64,000 nt of DNA from Neorhizobium sp. UBA3556 (GCA_002376235.1 DFNX01000003.1:739051-803050), one strand, 5' to 3'. Counted from the stretch's first letter, positions 1 through 9,056 are shown. Made by a program: numbers and translations. The notes: generated by a model not told the origin, from the sequence alone.

Positions 1-1452
1 AGCTTCGTCGATTATCCGCGCAGCAATGGTGTCTCTTCTCTCGTGCTTTCCGGCCCGAACTGGCCTTCGATCGACGGGCTTGTCGACAGCTTTGTCGCCT
101 CTCTCGACGGCCGCTCGACACAAAGGCTCAACATGCTTTCGACGGAAAGCTGGCGCGGCATGGATACGCCACTACTGTTTTCCGACACCGTGCTCGATTT
201 CTCTGCACTCGGCGTCAACAGCCAGGAATTTACCGGCCGACTGTTCAGAACCAGTTTCACCATCGGCGTGCCGGCTGATTTCTACGCCAATGCCTATGGC
301 GAGGCGCGTATCCTGCTGGATGCCGCCTATACGCCGGACGTTCTGCCGGGCAGCCATCTCGACATTTTCGTCAATGGCAACATCGCGTCCACAGTACCGA
401 TCACCTCGGCGGGCGGGGCCATCCTTCGGCAACTTCCGATCAAGCTGACGCTCCGGCATTTCCGGCCGGGCGTTAACACGATTACCGTCGAAGCCGCATT
501 GCGCACGGCAGCCGACGCGTCCTGCGCCCCCGGTGCGAGCAGTGAGGAAAAGCCGCGCTTTGCGATCTTCGGCACATCGCAGTTCCACATGCCGGATTTT
601 GCCCGTATCGCCCAGGTTCCCAATGTCGCGGCAACCGCCGGCATCGGCTTTCCCTATTTCATCGGGCAGGAACCGGTTTCGCTGTTCCTCGGCCGCATCG
701 ACGAGCCGACGCTTTCGGCTGCCGCCACCTTTGCCGGCAAGATCGCCAGCGCATCGCATCGGGTGATCCCGCTCAATGTGACAATGTCAGCCGCGCGGAT
801 GGCGGAGCGTAACGCGATTTTCGTCGGTGGGATCTCGGAGATGCCGCTCAACGTTCTTTCCCAGCTGAAGATCGATCAGGACAGCCGCAACAGCTGGAGC
901 CCGGACATCACGCCACAGACCGTGACACAGCCCAGTATCAGCCTGCAGGACTGGCAGCAGCGCGCCGACGGCAATTTCTTCAGCCGGCAATTCGAAGAGC
1001 TGAGCGGCTGGGCGAAGGACAATTACGACCTGTCGCTTTCAGCGCTTCGCTTCGCACCGCCAACAGACGAGCTCTACAAGCCGCCGAAAACGGCCCATCT
1101 TCTCGTGGCGCAGGAAAGCGATCCGACAGGACAGGGAACCTGGACTGCAGTCCTGGCACCGGACAGCGCGCAGCTCAATGAAGGCATGCAGGACATTTCC
1201 ACGCGCGAAGAGTGGGAAAAAATGGGCGGACGTATCGCAATCTACAGCGGTGCTGAGGAAGACATGGGGAGCGTCCCGGTCAGCTGGTTCCGCTTCATGC
1301 CGACACAGGAGCTGAGCTTCAGCAATGCAAGGCTGATCACGGCAAACTGGTTGTCGGACAACATCATGTCCTACGCCCTGCTGCTTGCGGCCGGAAGTGT
1401 TCTGCTCGGTCTTGCGACAGGTGGATTGCTCAGCCTGCTCGGCCGGCGGTGA
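1..1452 (+). CDS. bcsB: Cellulose synthase periplasmic subunit BcsB (C-terminal part)
   Basis: The reading frame is open from base 1, so the N-terminus lies outside the window; 483 residues are visible. The fragment has the beta-rich look of the BcsB family (alternating carbohydrate-binding-like and ferredoxin-like domains) and ends in one hydrophobic segment followed by an Arg-rich tail (SYALLLAAGSVLLGLATGG, then LLGRR). That matches the C-terminal membrane anchor that packs against the BcsA synthase. BcsB guides nascent cellulose through the periplasm. No other bcs gene is visible, so the operon must lie to the left. The family call is from recognition of the overall pattern, not a search. 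Confidence 0.85.
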   Translation, partial: SFVDYPRSNGVSSLVLSGPNWPSIDGLVDSFVASLDGRSTQRLNMLSTESWRGMDTPLLFSDTVLDFSALGVNSQEFTGRLFRTSFTIGVPADFYANAYGEARILLDAAYTPDVLPGSHLDIFVNGNIASTVPITSAGGAILRQLPIKLTLRHFRPGVNTITVEAALRTAADASCAPGASSEEKPRFAIFGTSQFHMPDFARIAQVPNVAATAGIGFPYFIGQEPVSLFLGRIDEPTLSAAATFAGKIASASHRVIPLNVTMSAARMAERNAIFVGGISEMPLNVLSQLKIDQDSRNSWSPDITPQTVTQPSISLQDWQQRADGNFFSRQFEELSGWAKDNYDLSLSALRFAPPTDELYKPPKTAHLLVAQESDPTGQGTWTAVLAPDSAQLNEGMQDISTREEWEKMGGRIAIYSGAEEDMGSVPVSWFRFMPTQELSFSNARLITANWLSDNIMSYALLLAAGSVLLGLATGGLLSLLGRR

Positions 1453-1457
1453 CGTCG

Positions 1458-2006
1458 TCAGCCGGGGAAGCGCTTGCTCATATAGCCGGAGCCATCAAGG
1501 CCGAAACGCCAGGGATTGTCCACGGCTTTGGAAATTCCAATCCGCGGGCCGATCACGACCGGTACCGGCTCTGCCGGCGCTCTAAGCCTGAACGGGTGTT
1601 CCAGCAGGGACATTCCGTCATGATCGATGGTGATGCCGAGCGCCTGACAAAGCCGGCCGGGGCCTGAACACAAAAGGCGCGGATCGCCCGTGCCGCGACG
1701 GGCTTCCATATCCGCCAGACCTGCAAGCGGCTGGACGGCACGGATCAGAACCGCACTGCCGGGTCGGCAGACGAAATTCAAGCACCAGTGGATGCCGTAG
1801 GAACGATAGACATAGGCGTAACCGGCCGGACCGAACATGCTCGTGTTTCGGGCATTCCGGCCGCGAAAACTGTGAGAGGCGGGATCATCGGGCTCATAGG
1901 CCTCGGTCTCCACGATGATGCCACCGGATCCATCGAGATAGAATTCCGCGCCGATCAGCTCCGGTGCGACGATCGTCGCATCGCGTTCGAAGAAACGAAA
2001 ATCCAT
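1458..2006 (-). CDS. mpg: DNA-3-methyladenine glycosylase (AAG/MPG family)
   Basis: A 182-residue protein, close to the usual size of bacterial AAG-family enzymes. It removes alkylated purines such as 3-methyladenine to start base-excision repair. Recognisable blocks are the IVETEAYEPDDPASH segment containing the catalytic-loop Glu, the SMFGPAGYAYVYRSYGIHWC block that lines the base-binding pocket, and the late RIGISKAVDNPWRF segment. It converges on bcsB with a 5-bp gap. The start is the ATG at 2006. Confidence 0.93.
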   Translation of the reverse strand: MDFRFFERDATIVAPELIGAEFYLDGSGGIIVETEAYEPDDPASHSFRGRNARNTSMFGPAGYAYVYRSYGIHWCLNFVCRPGSAVLIRAVQPLAGLADMEARRGTGDPRLLCSGPGRLCQALGITIDHDGMSLLEHPFRLRAPAEPVPVVIGPRIGISKAVDNPWRFGLDGSGYMSKRFPG

Positions 2007-2190
2007 CTTCCCCCGCTGCCGCTCGAGACTGCAAAGCGCCGATATAGGAGATCATTCGTCTTTCAGACAAGCTCCGGTCTGGGCCGATATTTACCCTCTG
2101 CTAACGCCATCTTGCATTCAGGCTTTCCCATCGGGGAGAAAAACACATTTATTAGACTAAGCTAAAAAATATCCTTGGGGGAGGCAAAGG

Positions 2191-2451
2191 ATGAGATTGT
2201 CCAATATGGCAGCAGCTTACGAACCGATCGGCCCCGACGAACTGGAGCGGCTGCAGACGATTTTCGAGACTGCGCGCTATATCGCATGCATGTCACGTCA
2301 TGATCCGGCCGCCGAACGGCTCGCGGCAATGGCTATCCGGTTCTATCAACTTGGCATTCGCGACGATGATGCGCTCATCCATACGATCGTCAAAACGAAC
2401 AGGGCTCTGCGGTCCTCCGGATTGGAACAGATGGTGATGGATCCGGCCTGA
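2191..2451 (+). CDS. Small conserved-looking hypothetical protein (86 aa)
   Basis: I do not recognise a named family. The 86 residues are mostly helical and charged, with no signal peptide or membrane segment. The start is well supported: a strong Shine-Dalgarno (GGGGGAGG) sits about 9 bases before the ATG. It stands alone between two intergenic stretches. Codon use and GC match the chromosomal neighbours, so it is probably resident in the chromosome. Confidence 0.65.
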   Translation: MRLSNMAAAYEPIGPDELERLQTIFETARYIACMSRHDPAAERLAAMAIRFYQLGIRDDDALIHTIVKTNRALRSSGLEQMVMDPA

Positions 2452-3072
2452 CGCATGGGGCCGCCTACATCGATCCCGCGATGCGCAGACGGATCATCAC
2501 CTGCCCCATTTCTTGGCGATCAGGTCTCGTCAACCTCCAGCGCGTCAGACACAATTTCGAATGTTTGCGTCTCTGGCCTCACAAAGACAATGCCACGGAC
2601 ATCATAGGAAAAATCCAACCCCGCATGTTGACGGCGTAAGGCGGTCACGCAGCTGCGCGCAATGACTTCACCGCGATCGGCGCTTTCGATGGCCATGCGA
2701 TAAATCGGCAGCTTCGCCTGGCTGGAACCCGGGTCTTCGCCCGCATTGGAATAAAGAGTAACGATGTGAATTATGGACCTTCTTCCCTCCTCCCGAAGGA
2801 ATTTACCAACAATCCCTAAAGTTGCATATTTTCAGAATACTCGTCTACATTAATGTCAAGCGCGGGAAATTGCGGCTTAACATCTTCTCCAGCGACGTTC
2901 ATCCGACAAGATGTTGTTTAAAAGCTCGCAATACCGTTCAGCTGCATCATTCTTGGCCAGAACGTGGACAAACGCGGTTGTTTACGGCAATCCGTCATCC
3001 TATCTGCTGATCATGGAACAACAGCCGCGCAGAGCATTATAAATCTGGGTGGAGCAAGGATGGACGACGCGA
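2452..3072. other. Intergenic stretch, AT-rich in the right half
   Basis: Between the 86-aa gene and the DUF2948 gene there are about 620 bases. The left half contains an open frame on the minus strand (listed separately). The right half (about 2760-3045) is AT-rich and contains no convincing ORF; it probably holds the promoter for the DUF2948-hisD run. Confidence 0.5.
2520..2696 (-). CDS. Possible small protein or gene remnant (58 aa)
   Basis: A minus-strand frame reads a protein-like sequence (MAIESADRGEVIARSCV..., ending ...SDALEVDET). The same frame stays open upstream to about 2845 without a clear ATG or Shine-Dalgarno, so it may be a decayed longer gene or an ORF using a rare start. 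The residue composition looks like a real coding frame. No family recognised. Confidence 0.3.
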   Translation of the reverse strand: MAIESADRGEVIARSCVTALRRQHAGLDFSYDVRGIVFVRPETQTFEIVSDALEVDET

Positions 3073-3504
3073 ATGAGTGAGCTGAAACTTCTGGCTCTCG
3101 ATACAGCCGATCTGGATGTGATATCCGCCCATATGCAGGATGCGGTGTTCAAGGTAGGTGACCTGCACTGGTCCGCCTCGGAGAAGGCATTTTCGCTGGC
3201 TGCAAACCGCTTCGACTGGGCTGCCGCCGAAGGCAAGCGCAAGGGTTTCGAACGCCATCGTGCCGCGCTTGTCCTCAAGCGCGTCGAGGCCGTGCGCTCG
3301 AACGGCATCAACCGCGCCCGCAAGGAAGACGTGATGTCGCTTCTGGCAATCCGCTTTGCCCAGAAAGGCGAAGGTCCAGAAGGGACGGTCGAACTGGTGC
3401 TTTCCGGCAATGCCGCGATCGAATTGGATGTCGAATGCATCGAAGTCGCACTTGCGGATATCGGCGGCGCGTGGGAAACCCCAACAAGGCCGCGCCATCC
3501 CTGA
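3073..3504 (+). CDS. DUF2948 family protein
   Basis: About 143 residues starting MSELKLLALDTADLDVIS, the typical beginning of the alphaproteobacterial DUF2948 family, which is usually found just upstream of hisD. I chose the ATG at 3073 over a GTG at 3049 because family members begin at this motif and an AAGGA lies upstream. Function unknown. hisD starts 54 bp downstream on the same strand, so the two are likely co-transcribed. Confidence 0.8.
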   Translation: MSELKLLALDTADLDVISAHMQDAVFKVGDLHWSASEKAFSLAANRFDWAAAEGKRKGFERHRAALVLKRVEAVRSNGINRARKEDVMSLLAIRFAQKGEGPEGTVELVLSGNAAIELDVECIEVALADIGGAWETPTRPRHP

Positions 3505-3558
3505 CCAATGTGGGTGTGTCCGGCCCGATGATGGCAGGACATAAGAAGGACGACCCGC

Positions 3559-4857
3559 GTGGCACTCTGGCTTGAACAGACATCCGACGATTTCGAAGCG
3601 CAGTTCAAGGCGTTTCTGTCGACCAAACGCGAGGTCTCGGATGACGTCAATGCCGTGGTCAAGACCATTATCGACGACGTGCGCGCCCGCGGTGATGCGG
3701 CGCTGATCGACTATTCCTCGCGTTTCGATGGCGTGGATCTCTCCAAGGACGGTATCCGCATCTCGGAAGCCGAAGTGGATGCGGCGATTGCCCAGACTGA
3801 TCCCGCCGTCATCGAAGCGCTGAAGCTGGCGGCCGAGCGTATCGAAAAACACCATGCCCGGCAGATGCCGAAAGACGATATCTACGAGGATGCGATCGGC
3901 GTCGGTCTCGGTTCGCGCTGGACGGCGATCGAGGCGGTCGGCCTCTACGTGCCGGGTGGCACGGCAAGCTATCCGAGCTCGGTGCTGATGAACGCCGTGC
4001 CGGCCAAGGTTGCAGGCGTTCCGCGCCTCGTCATGGTCGTGCCGGCCGGCGGCGGCAAGATCAATCCCGCGGTTCTGGCCGCAGCCCGGATCGCCGGCGT
4101 TACCGAAATCTACCGTGTCGGCGGCGCGCAGGCGGTTGCAGCCCTTGCCTATGGCACGGATACGATCGCGCCGGTCGCCAAGATCGTCGGCCCCGGCAAT
4201 GCCTATGTGGCCGCTGCCAAACGCCAGGTTTTCGGCACGGTCGGCATAGACATGATCGCCGGCCCTTCGGAAGTTCTGGTGATCGCCGACAAGGATAACG
4301 ATCCGGACTGGATCGCCGCCGATCTTCTGGCCCAGGCCGAGCACGATGCCGGCGCGCAGTCGATCCTGATGACCGATGATGCCGATTTTGGCAAAGCGGT
4401 GGAAGCCGCCGTCGAACGACAGCTGAAGACACTGTCGCGCACGGACATCGCCACCGCCAGCTGGCGTGATTTCGGCGCGGTGATCCTGGTCGAGAATTTC
4501 GAAAACGCGCTGCCGCTTGCCAACCGCATTGCTGCCGAACATCTGGAGCTTGCGGTTGCTGATCCGGACGCGCTGATGCCCGGTATCGTCAATGCTGGCG
4601 CGATCTTCATCGGCCGTCATACGCCGGAAGTGATCGGCGATTATGTCGGCGGCTCGAACCACGTTCTGCCGACGGCGCGTTCGGCGCGGTTCTCGTCGGG
4701 CCTCGGCGTGCTCGATTTCGTCAAGCGGTCGTCGATCCTGCGTCTTGGCGCTGAACAGCTTCGCCAGCTTGCGCCGGCGGCGATCACTCTGGCGAAGTCC
4801 GAAGGGCTGGACGGGCATGCCCGTTCCGTTTCCATTCGCCTCAACCCCGGAGAATGA
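3559..4857 (+). CDS. hisD: Histidinol dehydrogenase
   Basis: Catalyses the last two oxidation steps of histidine biosynthesis, L-histidinol to L-histidine, with NAD+ and zinc. At 432 residues it has the usual length. Family signatures are visible: LYVPGGTASYPSSVLMNAVP, the VGGAQAVAALAYGT block, the GPGNAYV segment, IDMIAGPSEVL, and the zinc-binding LLAQAEHDAGAQ with Gln and His ligands. The start is GTG. It is followed after 3 bp by the UPF0262 gene, suggesting one operon. Confidence 0.97.
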   Translation: MALWLEQTSDDFEAQFKAFLSTKREVSDDVNAVVKTIIDDVRARGDAALIDYSSRFDGVDLSKDGIRISEAEVDAAIAQTDPAVIEALKLAAERIEKHHARQMPKDDIYEDAIGVGLGSRWTAIEAVGLYVPGGTASYPSSVLMNAVPAKVAGVPRLVMVVPAGGGKINPAVLAAARIAGVTEIYRVGGAQAVAALAYGTDTIAPVAKIVGPGNAYVAAAKRQVFGTVGIDMIAGPSEVLVIADKDNDPDWIAADLLAQAEHDAGAQSILMTDDADFGKAVEAAVERQLKTLSRTDIATASWRDFGAVILVENFENALPLANRIAAEHLELAVADPDALMPGIVNAGAIFIGRHTPEVIGDYVGGSNHVLPTARSARFSSGLGVLDFVKRSSILRLGAEQLRQLAPAAITLAKSEGLDGHARSVSIRLNPGE

Positions 4858-4860
4858 CGG

Positions 4861-5334
4861 ATGGGTCAAGGGGAGTTTCGTCTTTGCGACGTCGTTCTGG
4901 ACGACTCGATCGGGCGGTCCACTCCTGACGTGGAGCATGAGCGCGCGGTCGCGATCTTCGATCTGGTCGAGGAAAATTCGTTCACACCACTCGGTCATGC
5001 GGGCGGGCCCTACAAGCTGCGGCTTTCGCTGGTCAATGCGCGGCTGGTGCTGACGATCACGACCGAAGCGGATCAGGATGTCGCCACCCATATCCTGTCG
5101 CTCACACCGTTCCGGCGGATCATCAAGGACTATTTCATGGTCTGCGAGAGCTATTACGAGGCGATCAAGACCGCCACTCCAAGCCGGATCGAAGCGATCG
5201 ACATGGGCCGCCGCGGCATTCACAACGAAGGTTCGCAAACTCTGATGGACCGGCTGGACGGCAAGATCGGCGTCGATTTCGATACCGCGCGCCGCCTGTT
5301 CACGCTTGTCTGCGTTCTCTACTGGCGTGGCTGA
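4861..5334 (+). CDS. UPF0262 family protein
   Basis: A 157-residue protein matching the uncharacterised UPF0262 family of Rhizobiales, which sits directly after hisD in many genomes. Recognisable stretches include LSLTPFRRIIKDYFMVCESY and MGRRGIHNEGS. No signal peptide or membrane segment. Its stop overlaps the context of the next start (TGAGATG), so translation of the two is probably coupled. Biochemical role not established. Confidence 0.85.
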   Translation: MGQGEFRLCDVVLDDSIGRSTPDVEHERAVAIFDLVEENSFTPLGHAGGPYKLRLSLVNARLVLTITTEADQDVATHILSLTPFRRIIKDYFMVCESYYEAIKTATPSRIEAIDMGRRGIHNEGSQTLMDRLDGKIGVDFDTARRLFTLVCVLYWRG

Positions 5335-5335
5335 G

Positions 5336-5827
5336 ATGACCGCCGACGCACCGAACCGGAAACAGGAAATCGGCATTCCGACGGCGATCCTGTTCATGTG
5401 CGGGCAGAATTCAATCCGCTCGCCGATGGCCGAGGCCATTGCAAAAAGCCTGCTGCAACCCGATATCTACATACAGTCGGCCGGCGTCCGCTCCGGCGAG
5501 CCTGATCCCTTTGTCGATGTCGTGCTGGAAGAAGTGGGGCTTTCGCTCAGCCATAAACGTCCGCACAAGCCGCGCACGCTGGAGGAGATCGAAGACGACT
5601 TCTTCGATCTGATCGTCACGCTTGCGCCGGAAGCGCATCATACGGCGCTGGAACTGACCCGTTCGCATTCCGTCGATGTCGTTTACTGGCCGACCATGGA
5701 CCCGACCGTGGTGACAGGAACGCGGGAGCAGCGGCTGGATGCCTATCGCCAGGTCAGAGACCATCTTTGGAAGCTGATCGACAAGAGAATGAAACCTATC
5801 AGACGTGCGCCGCCGGCAAGCGGTTAG
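5336..5827 (+). CDS. Low-molecular-weight phosphatase family protein
   Basis: A 163-residue protein with the phosphate-binding loop of low-molecular-weight protein tyrosine phosphatases and arsenate reductases: CGQNSIRS is a C-x5-R-S motif near residue 22, followed by MAEAIA. Members dephosphorylate phosphotyrosine or reduce arsenate; the substrate cannot be told here. I start at the ATG at 5336, immediately after the UPF0262 stop, rather than the GTG/ATG-like codon inside that gene. The usual late DP catalytic motif is less clear (the region reads YWPTMDPTVV), consistent with a divergent subfamily. Confidence 0.8.
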   Translation: MTADAPNRKQEIGIPTAILFMCGQNSIRSPMAEAIAKSLLQPDIYIQSAGVRSGEPDPFVDVVLEEVGLSLSHKRPHKPRTLEEIEDDFFDLIVTLAPEAHHTALELTRSHSVDVVYWPTMDPTVVTGTREQRLDAYRQVRDHLWKLIDKRMKPIRRAPPASG

Positions 5828-5969
5828 ACGGCTAAATTGTGCGTCCAGAAGAATAGCTATTAGGCGTGGTTCACAAACCGGACGTGATTGTGTAGTTTCC
5901 GCGCAAATTTCGAGGCGGCGGACGAAAATTCCTGCCTGCCCGACCTTAGACAGAAAGAAAACCGATAAA

Positions 5970-6188
5970 ATGGCTAAAGAAGAAGTCCTTGAATTTCCGG
6001 GCGTTGTCACGGAACTGCTGCCGAATGCGACTTTTCGGGTGAAGCTCGAAAACGAACATGAAATCATTGCTCATACGGCTGGCCGCATGCGCAAGAACCG
6101 CATCCGCGTTCTCGCCGGCGACAAGGTTCTGGTCGAAATGACGCCTTACGACCTGACCAAGGGCCGTATCACCTATCGCTTCAAGTAG
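5970..6188 (+). CDS. infA: Translation initiation factor IF-1
   Basis: Exactly 72 residues beginning MAKEEVLEFPG and ending YDLTKGRITYRFK, the typical IF-1. It binds the ribosomal A site and assists IF-2 and IF-3 during initiation. The single OB-fold segments (GVVTELLPNATFRV, IRVLAGDKV) are clear. The start ATG is at 5970; longer upstream frames are artefacts. It is followed 24 bp later by maf. Confidence 0.97.
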   Translation: MAKEEVLEFPGVVTELLPNATFRVKLENEHEIIAHTAGRMRKNRIRVLAGDKVLVEMTPYDLTKGRITYRFK

Positions 6189-6212
6189 TTTTTCGGCGGG
6201 ATAAGGCCTGAA

Positions 6213-6833
6213 ATGGCGCTTGAGCAAAAGCTGATACTGGCATCGGGTTCGCCGCGTCGTCTGGATCTTCTCAACCAGATGGGCATAGAGCCTGCCCGGC
6301 TGATGCCGATGGATATCGACGAGACGCCGAAGCGCGCCGAGCATCCCCGCTCGCTCGCACGTCGGCTGTCGAGCGAAAAGGCCGAGGCCGCCTATCGTGC
6401 CATCAAGGATGACCCGACTTGGCGGCACAGCTATATCCTGTCCGCCGATACGGTCGTTGCCGTCGGCCGCCGCATCCTCGAAAAGACCGAATATACGGAA
6501 GAAGCGTTTTCCGCGCTGCATCTTCTGTCTGGCCGCGGCCACTGGGTCTATACAGGCATCTGCCTGGTCACGCCCGGCGGGCAATTCCGCCAGAAGGTGG
6601 TCGAGACGAAAGTACGCTTCAAACGGCTTTCGACCCGCGAGATCGAAAACTATATCGCGTCGGGCCAATGGCGCGGCAAAGCGGGCGCCTATGCCATCCA
6701 GGGCATTGCCGGCGCCTTCGTGCAGAAGCTTTCCGGTTCCTACACCAATGTCGTCGGGCTGCCGCTTTATGATGTGACGACGCTGCTGGCTGGCGAAGGT
6801 TTCGACATAGCGCAAGGCTGGCCCGAGGCCTGA
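6213..6833 (+). CDS. maf: Maf-like nucleoside triphosphate pyrophosphatase
   Basis: A 206-residue Maf/Ham1-superfamily house-cleaning enzyme that hydrolyses modified or excess NTPs to the monophosphate. The N-terminal LILASGSPRRLDLLNQMG motif (SxSPRR) binds the phosphate chain. ILSADTVVAV carries the catalytic Asp, and the C-terminal KAGAYAIQGIAGAFVQKLSG block is characteristic. Position between infA and yacG is the conserved rhizobial arrangement. Confidence 0.95.
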   Translation: MALEQKLILASGSPRRLDLLNQMGIEPARLMPMDIDETPKRAEHPRSLARRLSSEKAEAAYRAIKDDPTWRHSYILSADTVVAVGRRILEKTEYTEEAFSALHLLSGRGHWVYTGICLVTPGGQFRQKVVETKVRFKRLSTREIENYIASGQWRGKAGAYAIQGIAGAFVQKLSGSYTNVVGLPLYDVTTLLAGEGFDIAQGWPEA

Positions 6834-6907
6834 TTTCTGGCTTCGACGGCATTACATGCCGTCTGCCCGCATTGCTCAAATGATTTGACGAAAAAGGAGT
6901 TGCTCCG

Positions 6908-7126
6908 ATGACATCCGAACCGATCAAGACGGGCGGCAAGGTCGAGCCGCTCAGAAAAGCCCGCCCCTGCCCGGAATGCGGCAAGCCGTCTTCCCGCGAA
7001 GACTATCCGTTCTGCTCCGAACGCTGCCGCACGCTCGACCTGTCACGCTGGCTGAAAGGCTCCTACGCCATTCCGGTTGCCGACGACGAGAGGAAGGCAG
7101 ATGACGATCGCGACGGGCGCGAATAA
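6908..7126 (+). CDS. yacG: DNA gyrase inhibitor YacG
   Basis: A 72-residue zinc-finger protein with the four-Cys pattern CPECG...CSERCR, followed by DLSRWLKGSYAIPV, all diagnostic of YacG. It binds GyrB and inhibits gyrase DNA binding in E. coli. A good Shine-Dalgarno (AAGGAG) precedes the ATG. It is the last protein gene before tRNA-Phe and the genomic island. Confidence 0.95.
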   Translation: MTSEPIKTGGKVEPLRKARPCPECGKPSSREDYPFCSERCRTLDLSRWLKGSYAIPVADDERKADDDRDGRE

Positions 7127-7396
7127 TCCCCCGTAGTCGGTAGACTAGCTCCGCTTCGACCGGCCTTCGCGCCCGATTTCGACATTTATCCACAGCAGCA
7201 GGCTCTCGCGAGCTTCGAAGACTGCTGTCTTCCTTCTGATATTGCAGGGAAATTCGGAATTTTCGCAAACCTGTCAAAAAAGTCGCCTGGGGGTGCTGGA
7301 CATGGCCGAACAAGATGTTATAACCCCGCTCGCTCCCGGGGGTTACATCCTCCGGACGGTCCCAAACGACCGGCAGGCTTCACATAAGCCTCGGAT

Positions 7397-7472
7397 GCCC
7401 GGATAGCTCAGTTGGTAGAGCAGCGGATTGAAAATCCGCGTGTCGGTGGTTCAAATCCGCCTCCGGGCACCA
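7397..7472 (+). tRNA. tRNA-Phe (GAA)
   Basis: A 76-nt cloverleaf with encoded CCA. Acceptor arms GCCCGGA and TCCGGGC pair perfectly. The anticodon stem GCGGA/TCCGC closes the loop TTGAAAA, giving anticodon GAA. The T loop reads GGTTCAAATCC. The 3' part is duplicated at 56927-56978, and an integrase gene begins about 70 bp downstream, so this is the integration target of the island. Confidence 0.98.
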
Positions 7473-7476
7473 TTTT
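7425..7476 (+). repeat. attL: 52-bp direct repeat in the 3' part of tRNA-Phe
   Basis: Bases 7425-7476 are identical to 56927-56978. The repeat begins at the anticodon stem (GGATTGAAAATCC) and ends a few bases past the CCA (CCATTTT). Sequence identity stops on both sides. This is the normal footprint of site-specific integration into a tRNA 3' end, which leaves the tRNA functional. It marks the left boundary of the 49.5-kb island. Confidence 0.95.
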
Positions 7477-7542
7477 AAGCCCTTGCTATATCTAGCGTAT
7501 TTCACGTTCTTACTCGCTCCAATTTTTCCAAGTTTGACAGTT

Positions 7543-8634
7543 TTAAACTGCTGGTTTGACAACTTTCGTTTTTCGTTTGTTCAATTCGGCCTCGAAATCG
7601 GTGACTACGGACGCCGCTCGTGCCGTCATATCAGCGCGCCTTGAGTAGTGCTTCGCCATGGCTTCCGTCGCGTGACCTAGCACCAGCGCGATCGTGCCGT
7701 TGTCTTTTCCCATCTCCGCCAGAATGGTCGCCACAGTATGTCGAAGCCCTTTCAAGGTTAGGCCTGGCTGTATAGCGCCATCCATCTCCAGCTTCGCCTT
7801 CTGCTTGGCCCAACTGGTACTGAACCCATTGTAGGTCCAAGGTCGCCCCAAGCTGTTAGCGCAGAGTGTGAGTGCGTCATGATTCGGCGCGCGGGCCATC
7901 GCCGCCTCGACCGGCTCAAAAAGTGGGAGATATATTGGACGCCCCGTTTTGTTTCTCCGGGTATCGAGGCCCTTCTCGGTAATCGCTGTCCTCGGCAGGG
8001 CGAGTGCATCCTGCGGATCGAGCGCGTAGAACATCATCAACGCTATCGGGAGCTCCATATGGGCCGGAAGCGCCGCCAGCACCGCATCACGTTCAGCGTC
8101 CGTCCACGGCCGATTCGCATCGGGCAGACTTTTAGGTCGGCGAGCAGGCTTTACCTTTGCCGCAGGATTATCCCGCGTGTACCCGTATTCGATGCCCCAA
8201 TCAAAAATTACCGACAGCACTGAGCGCACATAATTGGCGAATCGAAACTTTCGCTTCTCCAGCGCCTTGTCTCGTATTTTAGCTATAAGGGGCGGATTAA
8301 ATCGGTCGAGTGGAGTGTTTTCGATTGCCTGAAGGTAGTCGAAGCACTTCTGGTAGTCGGCACGCGTGCGCGGCGCCAGCTCGCTGCGAAACCGAGTGCT
8401 TTCGCGATATTTAATGATTAACATACCGAGCGTGCCCGGCTTCGCGGCCCTGTCGTTGAGCATCTCGTTGATTCGGTGTATCTCCATGTCGAAGGACAAG
8501 GAATACGGTTCGAACTTTTCGCAGTCGATTTTCTCCCGAGTTTTACGGTGATAGCATCGCCAACGACCATCCTCATCCCGGAAAATTTGCCAACCCTTGT
8601 ATTTGTTTGGCCGTCGAGCTCGATATTTTGTCAT
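7543..8634 (-). CDS. Tyrosine recombinase (phage-type integrase), probably for tRNA-Phe
   Basis: A 363-residue integrase next to the tRNA-Phe att site, in the usual place for the enzyme that inserted the island. The C-terminal catalytic domain has GLRHTVATILAEMG (box II Arg), LVLGHATEAMAKHYSRRAD (His and the nucleophile Tyr), and the beta-hairpin Lys region TRRNKTGRPIYLPL. Oddities: where box I normally carries the first catalytic Arg (xGLRxxE), this protein reads YALDPQDALALP, and the box II His is replaced by Lys (KGLR). The enzyme may therefore be divergent or weakly active. It overlaps the excisionase-like gene by 4 bp (ATGA). Confidence 0.92.
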   Translation of the reverse strand: MTKYRARRPNKYKGWQIFRDEDGRWRCYHRKTREKIDCEKFEPYSLSFDMEIHRINEMLNDRAAKPGTLGMLIIKYRESTRFRSELAPRTRADYQKCFDYLQAIENTPLDRFNPPLIAKIRDKALEKRKFRFANYVRSVLSVIFDWGIEYGYTRDNPAAKVKPARRPKSLPDANRPWTDAERDAVLAALPAHMELPIALMMFYALDPQDALALPRTAITEKGLDTRRNKTGRPIYLPLFEPVEAAMARAPNHDALTLCANSLGRPWTYNGFSTSWAKQKAKLEMDGAIQPGLTLKGLRHTVATILAEMGKDNGTIALVLGHATEAMAKHYSRRADMTARAASVVTDFEAELNKRKTKVVKPAV

Positions 8635-8867
8635 CCGAGCCGCCCTAGGATATCCGCGTCCGTATCGGCGCTTCCGACTTTGATCTGGTCAATCCATCGA
8701 TCCAGATCGCGAATGTCGTAGCGTTCTTCGCTTTCCGGTAAGGCGACAGGCCGAACCGTGCAGATGCGTGGAAAACGCCGCAACGGCAGACCGACATAAT
8801 CGGCAGCCTGCTTGATCGACATCATCCGCGGCTGAACAATCCTAATATTCAACATCGCATTGGCCAT
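8631..8867 (-). CDS. Excisionase / AlpA-like DNA-binding protein
   Basis: Start chosen at 8867, where GGAG lies 6 bases before the ATG, giving 78 residues; longer frames lack such support. The MSIKQAADYVGLPLRRF segment is a helix-turn-helix of the MerR/AlpA/Xis type, followed by a short wing (YDIRDLDRWIDQI). Such proteins direct integrase toward excision. It is translationally coupled to the integrase (4-bp overlap), which supports a recombination-directionality role. Confidence 0.75.
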   Translation of the reverse strand: MANAMLNIRIVQPRMMSIKQAADYVGLPLRRFPRICTVRPVALPESEERYDIRDLDRWIDQIKVGSADTDADILGRLG

Positions 8868-9056
8868 TGTTTGCTCCAGCTTAAAACGTAACGTGGCAAT
8901 TTCGGATGGAAGACATGATGGTGTCGATTTCTGTGAGCGGACCGTGGCTTGAAAAAGCTCCGCAGCGCTCAGCAACCAACCTGCGTAAAACTACCGCAGT
9001 CTTCCGAATGCTTTCAGGCGGTTGATAGAACTCTGATTCCCAGGTTTCCGAAAATA

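Noticed and set aside
3037..5439. 800-codon minus-strand open frame across hisD and neighbours
   Set aside because: It is antisense to well-supported genes (DUF2948, hisD, UPF0262) and its translation is Arg/His/Asp-rich with no family features; a GC-rich shadow frame.
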